Assembly: GCF_014699115.1 (NCBI RefSeq) | Contig: NZ_JACXAD010000030.1 | Span: 1-60,712 of the forward strand | Direction: 5' to 3' | Length of the DNA: 60,712 nt | Source: Hymenobacter montanus | GTDB taxonomy: Bacteria; Bacteroidota; Bacteroidia; Cytophagales; Hymenobacteraceae | Shown: positions 17,203 to 26,705 of the stretch, piece by piece | Position numbering within the stretch: the stretch's first letter is position 1 | Layout of the letters: each line of letters opens with the position of its first letter | Translations under genes and position numbers: made by a program | The notes under the pieces: generated by a model | What the model was told of the DNA's origin: nothing | The model's input: the letters and a program-made list of their open reading frames with translations, nothing else | Databases searched by the model: none

Positions 17203-19674
17203 ATGACAATTCTACTCTTTCGGCGCCGCTCCCGACAACTTTGCCTCTGGCTGGGGGGCCTGGTCTGGTTGACCGGCATCCCAGTCTGGGCCCAAACCGG
17301 AGCCAACCTCGCGGGGGCCGTGCGCTCGGCGGCCGGGTCACCCATCGAATTTGCTACCGTCACCTTGCACCGGGCCGCCGATTCGACGGTGGTAAAAACG
17401 GAGTTCAGCGACAGCCAGGGCAGATTTCACTTCGAACGAGCCACTCCTGGGCGCTACCGGCTCTCGGCCGCACAGGTGGGCTTCGTGCGCTTCTGGAGCG
17501 AGCCCTTCGAGCTGCCGGCCGGGGGCCTGACGCTGCCGGCTTTTACCCTGCAAACCAGCGCGGCCACGGCCTTGAAAGAAGTAACCATCGTCGGCCAGAA
17601 ACCGCTGTTCGAGCGCCTCGCCGACCGCACGGTGGTGAACGTGGAAGGCTCGACGCTGGCGGCCGGCAACTCCTCGCTCGACGTGCTGGCCCGCTCCCCG
17701 GGCGTGACCGTCGACGCCAGCGACAACCTTGCCCTGCGCGGCCGGCAGGGCTTACTGGTGCTCATTGACGGCAAGCGGCAGCCCATGACCGGCGCCGAGT
17801 TGGCCGACTACCTGCGCGCCCTGCCCGCCGACCAGCTCAAGAGCATCGAGCTCATCACCAACCCGCCGGCCAAGTACGATGCCCAGGGTGGGGCGGGCAT
17901 CATCGCCATCAACCTCAAAAAAGACCAGCGCCTGGGTACCAACGGCAACCTGAACGCCAGCTATGGCCGCGGGGAATACGGTAAGTTCACCGGCAGCTTG
18001 TCGGCCAACCACCGCCGCGCCGGCGTTAACTTCTTTACTTCGGCCACTTACACCAACCGGCGGGGTTTTGGGGTGCGCAACACTTACCGCTCGTTCTACG
18101 AATCGCAAGGGGAAGCCTCGATTCTAAAGGGCACCAGCGACCAGCGTAACCGGGTAACTTCCACTGACCATTTTCTGATTTATAAGGCGGGGGCCGAGGT
18201 CAACCTCTCGAAAAATACCGTGCTGGGCGCCGTCGTGGCGGGGTTTGCGGTACCGAACCCGCATCCGCACGGCTCGGGTTCCAACACCAGCACTTTCTAC
18301 GACGCGACGGGCCAAGTGACGGATTATTACACCGCGCCGAGCACCAGCGAGGGCAACAATCCGAATATCACGGGCAACGTCAACTTCAAGCACACCTTTG
18401 GCGCGGGCTCGCCGGGCAGCCCCGAGCTCACGGCCGACGCGGACTACGCCCGCTACTCCACGCACCGGACCCAGCGCCAGACCACCCTCTTTGAAATGTC
18501 GGGCCAGCCCGCCGCTACGCTGGCCAGCGACCAGACCAGCGAGCTGACCATTCAGGCGGTGAAGGCGGACTACACCCAGGCGCTCAGCCCCCAAACCCGC
18601 CTGGAAGCCGGTGCCAAAGCCAGCCGGGTGTACGCCGACAACGACGTGCGGTTTGAAGACACCCGCAACGGCATAACCACTCCCAATCGGAACCTGACCA
18701 ACCGCTTCCAGTACGACGAGCTCATCTCCGCCGCTTACGTGAACCTGAGCCACACCGTCGACCAGCTGAACGTGCAGGCTGGCCTGCGCGGCGAGCAAAC
18801 TCACGCCACCGGCCGGCAAGTGGTGGAAGCCGATAATTTCCAGCGCGACTATTACCAGCTGTTCCCCAGCGTGGCCCTGAAGTACACGCTCAGTAAGCAG
18901 AACGAAGTGGCCCTATCCCTGGGCCGGCGCATCAATCGGCCCAATTATCGGCAGCTCAACCCCTTCCGCTATCTCATCGACCCGGCTACTTCCGGCCGAG
19001 GCAATCCCAACCTGCTCCCCGAAACCAGCTACAACGCCGAGCTGAGCTACACCTTCAACCAGAAATTTACCGCCGGCCTCAGCTACAGCGTCACCCAGGA
19101 CCCCATCACGGACGTGGCCTACCCCGAAACCGAGACCACGACGGTTTCGACCGACGTCAATCTGGACCGCCAACAGTACGCCGCCCTCACGCTCACGGCC
19201 CCCATCACCGTGGGCAAGTGGCTGAGCATCTACAACAACGCGGTGCTGTACTACATCCACTTCGAGGGCAACCTGGCCAACACCGCGCTGCAGGCCGGCC
19301 GGGCCGCCTACAACGTAAGCAGCAACAGCACGTTCACTTTCGGCCAGGGCTGGGGCGCGGAGCTGAATGCCCGCTATGACTCGCGGCAGCGCGTGGGTTT
19401 TTTCGAGTTTCAGCCCTTCGGCCAAGTCGGCGCAGGGCTGAAAAAAGAAGTGTGGGACCGCCGGGGCACGCTGAAGCTGGCCGCCACGGATATCTTCTAC
19501 ACCATGCCCTTACGGGCCACCTCGGTCTACAACAACTACCGGCAGGAGCTGTTCCTACGCCGCGATTCGCGGGTGGTGACGCTCTCCTTCGGCTGGCGGT
19601 TCGGCAACGACAAAGTTCCCGGCACCCCCCGCCGCAACAGCGGCGCCGAAGATGAGCGCCGCCGGGCGCAATAG
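17203..19674 (+). CDS. TonB-dependent receptor-like outer-membrane protein
   Basis: 823 aa. Signal peptide 1-31 ('GLVWLTGIPVWAQ'), carboxypeptidase-regulatory-like beta sandwich about 33-115 ('AGAVRSAAGSPIEFATVTLH'), then a plug-type segment about 130-225 ('VVNVEGSTLAAGNSSLDVLA', 'LLVLIDGKRQ', 'IELITNPPAKYDAQGGAGII') and an outer-membrane beta-barrel of the OMP_b-brl_3 group to the end, with many alternating aromatic strands. This is the usual form of Bacteroidota receptors related to SusC but without the SusD partner, so the substrate (metal chelate, peptide or glycan) cannot be told. It ends in a basic tail, not the usual terminal aromatic residue. It is monocistronic, followed by nested inverted repeats. 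Confidence 0.88.
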   Translation: MTILLFRRRSRQLCLWLGGLVWLTGIPVWAQTGANLAGAVRSAAGSPIEFATVTLHRAADSTVVKTEFSDSQGRFHFERATPGRYRLSAAQVGFVRFWSEPFELPAGGLTLPAFTLQTSAATALKEVTIVGQKPLFERLADRTVVNVEGSTLAAGNSSLDVLARSPGVTVDASDNLALRGRQGLLVLIDGKRQPMTGAELADYLRALPADQLKSIELITNPPAKYDAQGGAGIIAINLKKDQRLGTNGNLNASYGRGEYGKFTGSLSANHRRAGVNFFTSATYTNRRGFGVRNTYRSFYESQGEASILKGTSDQRNRVTSTDHFLIYKAGAEVNLSKNTVLGAVVAGFAVPNPHPHGSGSNTSTFYDATGQVTDYYTAPSTSEGNNPNITGNVNFKHTFGAGSPGSPELTADADYARYSTHRTQRQTTLFEMSGQPAATLASDQTSELTIQAVKADYTQALSPQTRLEAGAKASRVYADNDVRFEDTRNGITTPNRNLTNRFQYDELISAAYVNLSHTVDQLNVQAGLRGEQTHATGRQVVEADNFQRDYYQLFPSVALKYTLSKQNEVALSLGRRINRPNYRQLNPFRYLIDPATSGRGNPNLLPETSYNAELSYTFNQKFTAGLSYSVTQDPITDVAYPETETTTVSTDVNLDRQQYAALTLTAPITVGKWLSIYNNAVLYYIHFEGNLANTALQAGRAAYNVSSNSTFTFGQGWGAELNARYDSRQRVGFFEFQPFGQVGAGLKKEVWDRRGTLKLAATDIFYTMPLRATSVYNNYRQELFLRRDSRVVTLSFGWRFGNDKVPGTPRRNSGAEDERRRAQ

Positions 19675-19806
19675 CCGGGCCGCTACCGGTGCATCGAGCC
19701 AGCGCTACTCAGTCCAATTTCTTAAGTAGCACTGGCGCAATGCCTTCCAGTTGAGGCTCATAGTTTAGGCAATGTAAAATTTTAGTACATCACCAAAGTT
19801 GCGGCA

Positions 19807-19959
19807 AAGCCGCGTAGCGGCGACAGGTTTGTAGCACAACCAGCTGGTGATGGCACCAAGCCGCGTAGCGGTGACAGATTCGCTGGGCTGTCACCGCTAC
19901 GCGGCTTGATCGGTGAAATAGCTCCAAGTACCTACAAACCTGTCGCCGCTACGCGGCTT
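19807..19959. repeat. Nested perfect inverted repeats sharing one core
   Basis: Outer arms 19807-19834 and 19932-19959 are a perfect 28-bp inverted repeat. Inner arms 19858-19877 and 19888-19907 are a perfect 20-bp inverted repeat around a 10-nt loop. All four copies start with the same core, AAGCCGCGTAGCGG. The whole can fold as a long cruciform or hairpin and looks like a cluster of REP-type units. Confidence 0.85.
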
Positions 19960-20030
19960 CGACGCAGCTTGGGTTACATAGCAAAAACTGTCAACTGATC
20001 GCAAAGCACGTCGTGGGAGCAGATAACCTG

Positions 20031-20072
20031 AAGAGGCCAATAGCTGCTTGTACGAGCGGCTATTGGCCTCTT
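20031..20072. terminator. Bidirectional intrinsic terminator
   Basis: Perfect 14-bp arms AAGAGGCCAATAGC (20031-20044) and GCTATTGGCCTCTT (20059-20072) with a 14-nt loop. It lies between the convergent receptor and protease genes, 67 bases after the protease stop. Confidence 0.75.
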
Positions 20073-20138
20073 TGCTTTATGATGAGCAGCATTATTTAGC
20101 GTCAGGCAATCAGGCAGCTTCTCTCATCTCACTACACT

Positions 20139-22262
20139 CTACTTAAGCTGGTCGCCAATTACGGCCACGGCCTCGGCCAGGGCCGGGTCTCTGCGCAGGG
20201 GCTTGAAGAAACGGGCGACCCGCTTGTTCGCAGTCGAGTCGCCCACGGCCCGCGTGTCGGCCGAGAGCTGAGCGAGCTCGAGGGCCGGCAGGGCGTTTTG
20301 GGCGGCGGTCTGCTGCTTGTTGGCGTCGCGGGCCTGCTGCTGCAGGGTGCGGTAAGCAGCCAAGTTCAACGACAAGTTGGTTTGCTTACGGCGCTCAGTG
20401 GCGCGCTGCGCCGCTTCCGTGATGAGGCGGAAGCCGGGGCTGGCCGCTACCCGCGCGGCACTGGCGGCGCGCAGCTTGTCGATGGCGAGCACCGTGTTGG
20501 TGGGCTGGTAGGTAGCCGGGGTAATTTCATCCCATTGCAACGGGTAGTCCGACTCCTTTTCGCCCTTGGCGTAAGATGCCAGCACATCGGGCAGGGTAAT
20601 GTCAGGCACTACGCCTTTAAACTGGGTCGAGCCGCCGTTTACCCGGTAAAACTTCTGGAGGGTAAGCTTAAGCGAGCCCAGGGGCTTGAGGGCCTTGAGC
20701 TCCGGCGAGACGGCATTGTCGAGGTCGAATACCTGTTGCACGGTTCCCTTGCCGTAGGTCGTGCTGCCCATTACCACGGCGCGGTGGTAGTCCTGCATGG
20801 CGGCGGCTAAAATCTCGGAAGCCGAGGCGCTGTACTTGTTCACCAGCACCACAAGCGGGCCCCCATACTGCACCTGGGGGTCTTTGTCGTCGAGGGCCTG
20901 CACCCGGCCGCGCCCGGGTTTTACTTGTACCATGGGGCCGCCGGGCACGAAAAGGCCGCCCATGGCCACGGCGTCCTGCAGCGAGCCGCCACCATTGTAG
21001 CGCAGGTCGAGTACCACGCCGGCTACGTTTTCCTTACTCAGCTTGGCCAGCTCGGTTTTCACGTCGTCGGCACTGCTCCGGCCGCCTTTGCCCCCGAAGT
21101 CGGCGTAGAAGCCGGGCAGGTGAATGTACCCGTAGTTGCGGCCATCGCGCTTAATAATAGCCGATTGGGCGTAGGTTTCCTCGATCACCACCACATCGCG
21201 GATGATGGGGATTACCACGACGGCGCCGTCGGGCTTGCGCACGGTCAGGCGCACTTCCGTGCCCTTGGGCCCCCGAATCAGCTTCACGGCTTTCTCGAAA
21301 CGCATGCCTTCCACACTTACCGGCTCAGCGGCGCCCTGGGCCACCCGCAGGATAACGTCGCCCACCTTCAACTCCCCCTGCCGGAACGAAGCTGAGCCGG
21401 CCACAATGTCAGCTACCTTCAGCTGTCCTTCGTCTTGCTGGAGCTGAGCACCCGTGCCTTCCAACCGTCCTGAGATGGAAATGTCGAAGTTGTCGCGGGC
21501 AATGGGGGCCAGGTAGTCGGTGTGGGGGTCGTAGGCATTGGCAATGGCATTGGCAAACTCGGCCAGGCGGTCGTTGGCATCGGTTTGCAGCGCATCGGCG
21601 AAGGAATCATCGTAGTACTTCAGCACCCGCTTGCGAGCCTCGGCTTCGAGCTCGGTGGGGGTACGCGGACGCTCCGTGATGGTGATAGGCGTGGCACTGG
21701 CCGACGTTGCGGCCAGGGGCTTATCTTTCTTGCGGGCTTCTTCGTCCATCAACTCCGAGAGCTGGGCCAGCGTCTGATACTTGAGCAGCTTGCGCCACTG
21801 CTCGCGCTGGGCCGCCGGGTTGGCCGCAAAAGTTGCTTTGGCGGGGTCAGTTTCCCAGCTCTCCTGCACGGTGAAGTCGAAGGGCTTGGCCAGCAACTGG
21901 CGGTACAAGGCCTGCAATTCCACGGTCCGCTTGCTCAGCAGCTGGCTGGTCACGTCCAGAAACTCGTGGGTTCCCACCCGGAGCTCGTCGTCGATTTTGG
22001 TTTGAAACTGCCGGAGCTGCGCCACTTCGGGTGCCAGTAGCAGCTGCTTGTTCACGTCGACGCGCTTGAGGTACAGGTCGAACACCCGCTGCGAGAACTG
22101 GTCGTCAATCTTTTCGGGCTGGTAGTGAGCCAGGGAAAGGCCCTGCAACATCGTACCGAGCACCACCTGGTCGCGCGGCGGCGTGCCCTGATATACGGAA
22201 TAAGAAGCCAGTCCGAGCAAGGCCAGCGTGGAGTATACTCCTATCTTGAAGGAAGAAAGCAT
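20139..22262 (-). CDS. Tail-specific (C-terminal processing) protease, Prc type
   Basis: 707 aa from ATG 22262 (a TTG at 22280 would add six residues). An N-terminal helix (about 5-22) exports or anchors it in the periplasm. Then an N-terminal helical region with 'NAYDPHTDYLAP', a PDZ domain about 235-325 ('VGDVILRVAQGA'), and the S41 peptidase domain with 'VVLDLRYNGGGSL', catalytic Ser in 'NKYSASASEIL' (about 478) and catalytic Lys in 'TTYGKGTVQ' (about 503). The C-terminal region matches the DUF3340-like tail of E. coli Prc. It trims C-termini of envelope proteins and helps turn over cell-wall hydrolases. Monocistronic with a hairpin terminator downstream. Confidence 0.92.
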   Translation of the reverse strand: MLSSFKIGVYSTLALLGLASYSVYQGTPPRDQVVLGTMLQGLSLAHYQPEKIDDQFSQRVFDLYLKRVDVNKQLLLAPEVAQLRQFQTKIDDELRVGTHEFLDVTSQLLSKRTVELQALYRQLLAKPFDFTVQESWETDPAKATFAANPAAQREQWRKLLKYQTLAQLSELMDEEARKKDKPLAATSASATPITITERPRTPTELEAEARKRVLKYYDDSFADALQTDANDRLAEFANAIANAYDPHTDYLAPIARDNFDISISGRLEGTGAQLQQDEGQLKVADIVAGSASFRQGELKVGDVILRVAQGAAEPVSVEGMRFEKAVKLIRGPKGTEVRLTVRKPDGAVVVIPIIRDVVVIEETYAQSAIIKRDGRNYGYIHLPGFYADFGGKGGRSSADDVKTELAKLSKENVAGVVLDLRYNGGGSLQDAVAMGGLFVPGGPMVQVKPGRGRVQALDDKDPQVQYGGPLVVLVNKYSASASEILAAAMQDYHRAVVMGSTTYGKGTVQQVFDLDNAVSPELKALKPLGSLKLTLQKFYRVNGGSTQFKGVVPDITLPDVLASYAKGEKESDYPLQWDEITPATYQPTNTVLAIDKLRAASAARVAASPGFRLITEAAQRATERRKQTNLSLNLAAYRTLQQQARDANKQQTAAQNALPALELAQLSADTRAVGDSTANKRVARFFKPLRRDPALAEAVAVIGDQLK

Positions 22263-22658
22263 GCGAATTAAGAATATCAAAAGAATGAAGAGTCACCTGG
22301 CCTTGAGCTATTAGCCCTTGGTAAGAAGGTAAAGATGCTGACTTACCAGAATCGAACCAGGAATTACGATGAAAGTCGGAATGTCGCTACTAAAGGTTGC
22401 GGAAGAGCAGAACTGAGTGACGCCGTATGGAATGGCGTGACTGGTCGCTCGGCTTTCCACATCAACGGCCTATCATAGGGGTGTTGAACAACAACGCTGA
22501 AGTGCTAGCCAGAGGTTCTCGGCGTAAAGAGGTCAGCAGCCTGTCTTGCACTCCAAGAACGATTTGATTGGCTGGTGGCTTGGCCACCCTATACACATCC
22601 TCATCAAAAAACCCCCTTGGCAGTGCCAAGGGGGTTTTGGTTAAACCGGTTGAGCGGA
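22263..22658. other. Intergenic region upstream of the tail-specific protease gene
   Basis: 396 bases. The only structure I can support is the strong terminator at 22608-22638 at its right-hand end. The rest should hold the protease promoter, but no clear TTTG/TAnnTTTG pair was seen. Confidence 0.5.
22608..22638 (-). terminator. Intrinsic terminator of the subtilase gene
   Basis: Perfect 15-bp arms AAAACCCCCTTGGCA (22608-22622) and TGCCAAGGGGGTTTT (22624-22638), with T/A runs on both sides. It lies 20 bases downstream of the stop of the minus-strand subtilase gene. Confidence 0.8.
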
Positions 22659-25600
22659 CTATTGCACCTCTACGCGGCGAGCGAAGAGCTGGCCGTCAGC
22701 CGTCTGGCAGAGCACGGTGTAGAGGCCCGCGGCCAGGGGCATCGCCAACGTCCGCTGCACAGACCCTGTGCCGCTGAGCAGCCACTGCTGCTGGACGCTG
22801 GTGCGGCCCACCGCGTCGAGCACCCGCACCGTGGCCAGGCCCGCCACCGCGGGCAACTGCAGCGTCAGGGTGCCGCCGCTGACCACCGGGTTGGGGAACA
22901 CCTGCAGCGCCGCCGCGTTAGCCTGGGCCCGCCCCGTGCTCAGCAGCGGGGCCGTGTCCACCCGCACATTGGTTAGGAACAGGTTGTTGCCGAACTGGTT
23001 GAAGGCCACGAACCGCAGGTACACCTGCTGACTAACGTAGGCCGTCAGGTCCACGTTCTCCTGCCGCCACTCCCCGGCCGCACTGGGCGTGAAGTACGCG
23101 TTGCGGGGCGTGACCGTGCCCAGGCCGGTCAGGGCGGACTTGAGGTAGGCCCGGCCCAGGCGCTGGTTGGTGCAGGCGGCGAACACGTCCACGGCCAGCG
23201 AGTCGTTGCCGTCGGCGGCCGGCGTGATCGGGGCATAGGCCAGGTCGAAGCGCAGCGTGGCCCGGGCCTGGCCGCGCAGGTCCAGCAGGGGCGACTGCAG
23301 CGAGTCGCGTTGGCCCGCGGCCTCGTAGGGACCGAACAGCAGCGAGAGGGCCGGACCGGGGGTGCCGTCTTTGCGCACGACGCTGGGCGTGTAGGCCCAG
23401 GTGATGCCTTTATCCGGGTTGAGCACGGTCCAGGGGGCGGGCAGGCCGCTGGCGAAGGTTTCGGCATAGGGCAGCGCCGCCCCGGCCTGAATCACCACGT
23501 TCTGCGTCTGGCTGGTCGAGCCATTGGCGTTGGTGGCCGTCAGCGTCACGGCATAGGTGCCGGCCGTGGCAAAGCTCACCGTCGGCGTCGGGCTGGTGCT
23601 CGTGGCCGGGCTGCCCCCGGCGAAGGTCCAGGCGTAGGTCGTGGCGCAGCGCGTGCCGGTGGTCTGGTTGGTGAAGGCCACAGTCGCCCCCGGGCACAAG
23701 GGCGTGCTGGGGCGGAAGGCGAAGGCTGCCTGGGGCACTTCGTTGGAGACGACGATGGCGCCGGGCACGGTGCGGAGGGCCGTCCCGCCAGCGGTGGTGA
23801 CGATGAGTGTGACGTCGTAGCGACCGGCCGTGGGGTAGGTGACGCTGGGGCTGGCGGCGGTGCTGGTGGCGGGCGTGCCGCCGGGGAAGCTCCAGCTATA
23901 GCCCGTCACGGGCCCGAAGAGCGAGGCGTCGGTGAACTGCACGCTGCTGCCCGGGCAGATGGGGCTGGCCGGCGAGGCCGAGGCCGCGAACAGGGCCACG
24001 GGTTGCTGGGCGGCCAGCGGGCCGGTCACCGTCACGTCGTCGAAGGCCCGCCCGCCCTGCTGGGCGGGGGTGGCCGCATCGACCCGGGTGCGGCCCGAAC
24101 GTTGAAAGCGAATGCGCACGTCGGGTCCCAGGGTCAGGCCGTTGGCCAGGGCGAAGGCGCTCAGGTCGACGGTGGCGGTTTGGTAGGCGGTGGTCGAGGT
24201 GCTGCCCGTCAGGTCGAGCAGACGGTACCAGGTCAGGCCGTCCACACTCAGGGCCACCCCGTCGGTGTTGCTGCTGCCGGCGAAGGTGGTGGGCATTTGC
24301 TGGTCGTCCTCATTGGCGAACTTCTTGTGGCGGAAGGTGAGGGTCCAGCCCCCGGCGGGTGCTGCTGTCAGGTTCAGGTGCAGCGTCGCCTCGCTCGTGC
24401 CGGTCCCAATGGTATAGTAGGGAAAGAAACCATCCTGAATAAGCTGCCCGGCGGCCGAGGCGGGAGCGAAGTCGCTGCGCACCAGCGAGCGGGCGGCCCC
24501 GCGGTCGGTCAGCTCCCAGCCGCGGGCCAGGCTGGGCGGGGCGTCGAAGGTCTCCGTCAGCGGCGGGGCGAGGGGGGTGGGCGGGCCAAAGATGGCGTCG
24601 TAGGCGTTGATGAGCCCGGCCCCGGTGACGTTGTCGAAACCGGGGGCGCCGAGGTCGCGGGCCGTGTTCTGCAGGCGGGTGCGCAGTTGCAGCGGCGAGA
24701 GGCTGGGCTCGGCCTGCCAGAGCAGGGCCGCGACGGCTGCCGCGTTGGGGGCAGCGGCCGACGTGCCAAAGAACAGGTACCCATCCTGCGGGTCGGGCAA
24801 AGCCCCCCCTGCGAAGAAAGTGGTGCTCACCCCATCCACGGCTGCCAGATCGGGCTTGGGCCGCGTGACGGGGGCGGGCAGCGGGGTGCCGTTCGGAGCA
24901 AACAAGATGGTGGGCGAGCCGAGAGAAGTGAATGTCTCGGGCACCAGCCGGTTGTACGAGGGCGTGGCGGCGACGGACGTCGAGTTGGTCGAGGCAGAAT
25001 GCCCGTAAACAGTGCCCCCGCCAACGAAATACTCTTGCGGCAGAATAGCGTCAAGCAGCATATATTTCACCCGGGCGGGGGTAGCGGTACCCGACCGGCG
25101 AGCAATCACCAAATCGAAGAGCTCGTTGGTGGCACTGCTGGGGTTAGTGAAACGTAAAATTTCAACGGGCGTCTGAGAGGTCCGGTTATTATCGTTCGCA
25201 CGGGCGACGGTGTCGCCGTTGGCCGCGAGGAAGTAGGCGTCAAGGTCGGTCTGCACCCCCGCCGTGGTGTAAAAAGGATCACTCCACTGCAAGACGATTT
25301 TAAGCGTACTGCCCTTGGGGATCCGAAACCGCTGGCGCGTATCCGAGGGGCTGCTGGCCGGCGCAAAGTTGAGGTCGGCCGAGCCATTGGCAGTGGGCAG
25401 AAACGTGGGCGTGAGGTACTCCGACGACTGATTGGCCCGGTTCCCGGCTGATGAGTAGTAGGCCACGCCGCGCTGGGTGGTTACCTCGTTCACGGCCTGT
25501 GCAATCACCCCATCCTGAAAGAAAGGCTCCGCAAAGTAGCTAACGTCATCGACGATGATTCGGCAGTTGCCACGAGCCGGATCGGCCAGGGCCCGAATGT

Positions 25601-26411
25601 TATCGGCAAACGAACCCTCGCCCCTGTTAGCCGTTGCGAAGGCCTGGGTGGCGCCCGGGGCGATGTCGTAAATGAGTTGCATCATGGCCCGCCCTTCATC
25701 GGTACCACCCTCGATGTCGTCGAGCACCTGCACGTTGGGGGGCAGGTCGCCCGAGGCCACATCCGCTCCGGCGCCCCCCAGCGCGTTATACGAGTCGCTG
25801 AGGGTACCAATGCGCAGCCCCTGGCCGGTATAGCTGGTGGGCCGCGCTCCCCGCACCCGGTTGGCGCCCAGTAGGAAGTCGGCTTGGCTTTGAACCTTGC
25901 CTACCTCATTATCGGGCCGCATGACGGCCAGCACGCCCAGTAGCCCCCGCTGGGCCAGCGCGCTCACGCCCGCTTGTTCAGGAGCTAGTTGAGTGAGGGG
26001 CAGGTAGCCCTCGACGAAGTGGAGCTGGGGATAGGAGCTCACCACCCGAAAGCCGCGGGCCGTGAGCTGAGGCAGCAGCGCGTTTACATCCTGGGCCGTC
26101 ACGCGCACCAGCACGGCGGGCGCCGAGGCGGCAGCACCCCGTTGGGCCGCGCCAGCTTGGGGAGCGCTAACCGAAAGGTCCACGAACTCCCGCTGGAGTT
26201 GAGTGGCCGACCCCACCTGGCGTGAGCGCTGATACAGCTGCTGCAGCTCACCGCTGATGCGGGACTGGGGGTTGGGGCGGAAGCCGGGCGTGGGCCCCGG
26301 GCGCGAGACGGCGGCTTTGCGCCGCGGCGGTTGGAAATCAGGCAGGTCAGCCTGCGCCAGGGCGGAGGTTGCACTCAGTAGCGCAAGCCCCAGCAGGTAA
26401 GTTTTTTTCAT
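22659..26411 (-). CDS. Secreted subtilase-like peptidase with PKD domains and T9SS tail (copy 1)
   Basis: 1250 aa. Signal peptide 1-19 ('LALLSATSALAQ'). The S8-like catalytic domain spans about 190-620: Asp in 'IGTLSDSYN', then 'GGTDEGRAMMQLIYDIAPGA', where subtilisins have the catalytic His-Gly but this protein has Glu-Gly, and the nucleophile Ser in 'GTSAAAPNAAAVAALL'. The Ser-Glu-Asp pattern recalls sedolisins. After it come a jelly-roll-like domain, two PKD domains ('SWSFPGGTPATSTAASPSVT', 'AWTFAGGSPATSTSPTPTV'), a further beta domain and a type IX secretion C-terminal domain ('LQVFPNPVVSGGTLTLQL' to '...GQLFARRVEVQ'). Predicted to be secreted to the cell surface or outside. A close paralog in the opposite orientation starts at 58842. 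Confidence 0.9.
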   Translation of the reverse strand: MKKTYLLGLALLSATSALAQADLPDFQPPRRKAAVSRPGPTPGFRPNPQSRISGELQQLYQRSRQVGSATQLQREFVDLSVSAPQAGAAQRGAAASAPAVLVRVTAQDVNALLPQLTARGFRVVSSYPQLHFVEGYLPLTQLAPEQAGVSALAQRGLLGVLAVMRPDNEVGKVQSQADFLLGANRVRGARPTSYTGQGLRIGTLSDSYNALGGAGADVASGDLPPNVQVLDDIEGGTDEGRAMMQLIYDIAPGATQAFATANRGEGSFADNIRALADPARGNCRIIVDDVSYFAEPFFQDGVIAQAVNEVTTQRGVAYYSSAGNRANQSSEYLTPTFLPTANGSADLNFAPASSPSDTRQRFRIPKGSTLKIVLQWSDPFYTTAGVQTDLDAYFLAANGDTVARANDNNRTSQTPVEILRFTNPSSATNELFDLVIARRSGTATPARVKYMLLDAILPQEYFVGGGTVYGHSASTNSTSVAATPSYNRLVPETFTSLGSPTILFAPNGTPLPAPVTRPKPDLAAVDGVSTTFFAGGALPDPQDGYLFFGTSAAAPNAAAVAALLWQAEPSLSPLQLRTRLQNTARDLGAPGFDNVTGAGLINAYDAIFGPPTPLAPPLTETFDAPPSLARGWELTDRGAARSLVRSDFAPASAAGQLIQDGFFPYYTIGTGTSEATLHLNLTAAPAGGWTLTFRHKKFANEDDQQMPTTFAGSSNTDGVALSVDGLTWYRLLDLTGSTSTTAYQTATVDLSAFALANGLTLGPDVRIRFQRSGRTRVDAATPAQQGGRAFDDVTVTGPLAAQQPVALFAASASPASPICPGSSVQFTDASLFGPVTGYSWSFPGGTPATSTAASPSVTYPTAGRYDVTLIVTTAGGTALRTVPGAIVVSNEVPQAAFAFRPSTPLCPGATVAFTNQTTGTRCATTYAWTFAGGSPATSTSPTPTVSFATAGTYAVTLTATNANGSTSQTQNVVIQAGAALPYAETFASGLPAPWTVLNPDKGITWAYTPSVVRKDGTPGPALSLLFGPYEAAGQRDSLQSPLLDLRGQARATLRFDLAYAPITPAADGNDSLAVDVFAACTNQRLGRAYLKSALTGLGTVTPRNAYFTPSAAGEWRQENVDLTAYVSQQVYLRFVAFNQFGNNLFLTNVRVDTAPLLSTGRAQANAAALQVFPNPVVSGGTLTLQLPAVAGLATVRVLDAVGRTSVQQQWLLSGTGSVQRTLAMPLAAGLYTVLCQTADGQLFARRVEVQ

Positions 26412-26494
26412 AGATGGGAAAAGGCTTGGTACTATTATTATCTTAAAGGTAAATTAAAGCATCCCAGGGTAACCACACCTTGGCAGCCTAAGAT

Positions 26495-26580
26495 CGTTTT
26501 TATGAACGGAAGGTTGCTCGATTTCCCCTCTATGTTAGTGATTTTCTATCCGCACCCCGCGTTTTTATGAACGAAAGGTT
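26495..26580. repeat. Direct repeat of 21 bp upstream of the subtilase gene
   Basis: 26495-26515 and 26560-26580 share 20 of 21 bases (core GTTTTTATGAACG...AAGGTT), 65 bases apart. They are about 85-170 bases upstream of the subtilase start (minus strand). Two evenly spaced boxes of this kind may be regulator sites or a remnant duplication. No such boxes were seen upstream of the second subtilase copy. Confidence 0.5.
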
Positions 26581-26705
26581 ACTTCGACCTGCCTGATCGG
26601 CTGGCTAAGTGGGGCAGCTAACAGGGAACGGGCTTTGTTAAGTCCCGCTAAATAACTGCCGCGTACCGCACCCGGCCGTTATTTTACTGGCTCGGCCTGT
26701 TCCAA

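Larger units (their letters stand above)
19675..20138. other. Convergent intergenic region rich in palindromes
   Basis: 464 bases without a gene. It holds the nested inverted repeats at 19807-19959 and the bidirectional terminator at 20031-20072. Confidence 0.8.

Noticed and set aside
23310..25157. 615-codon plus-strand open frame inside subtilase copy 1
   Set aside because: Antisense shadow of a GC-rich gene, Gly/Arg/Ala-rich with no recognisable domain.
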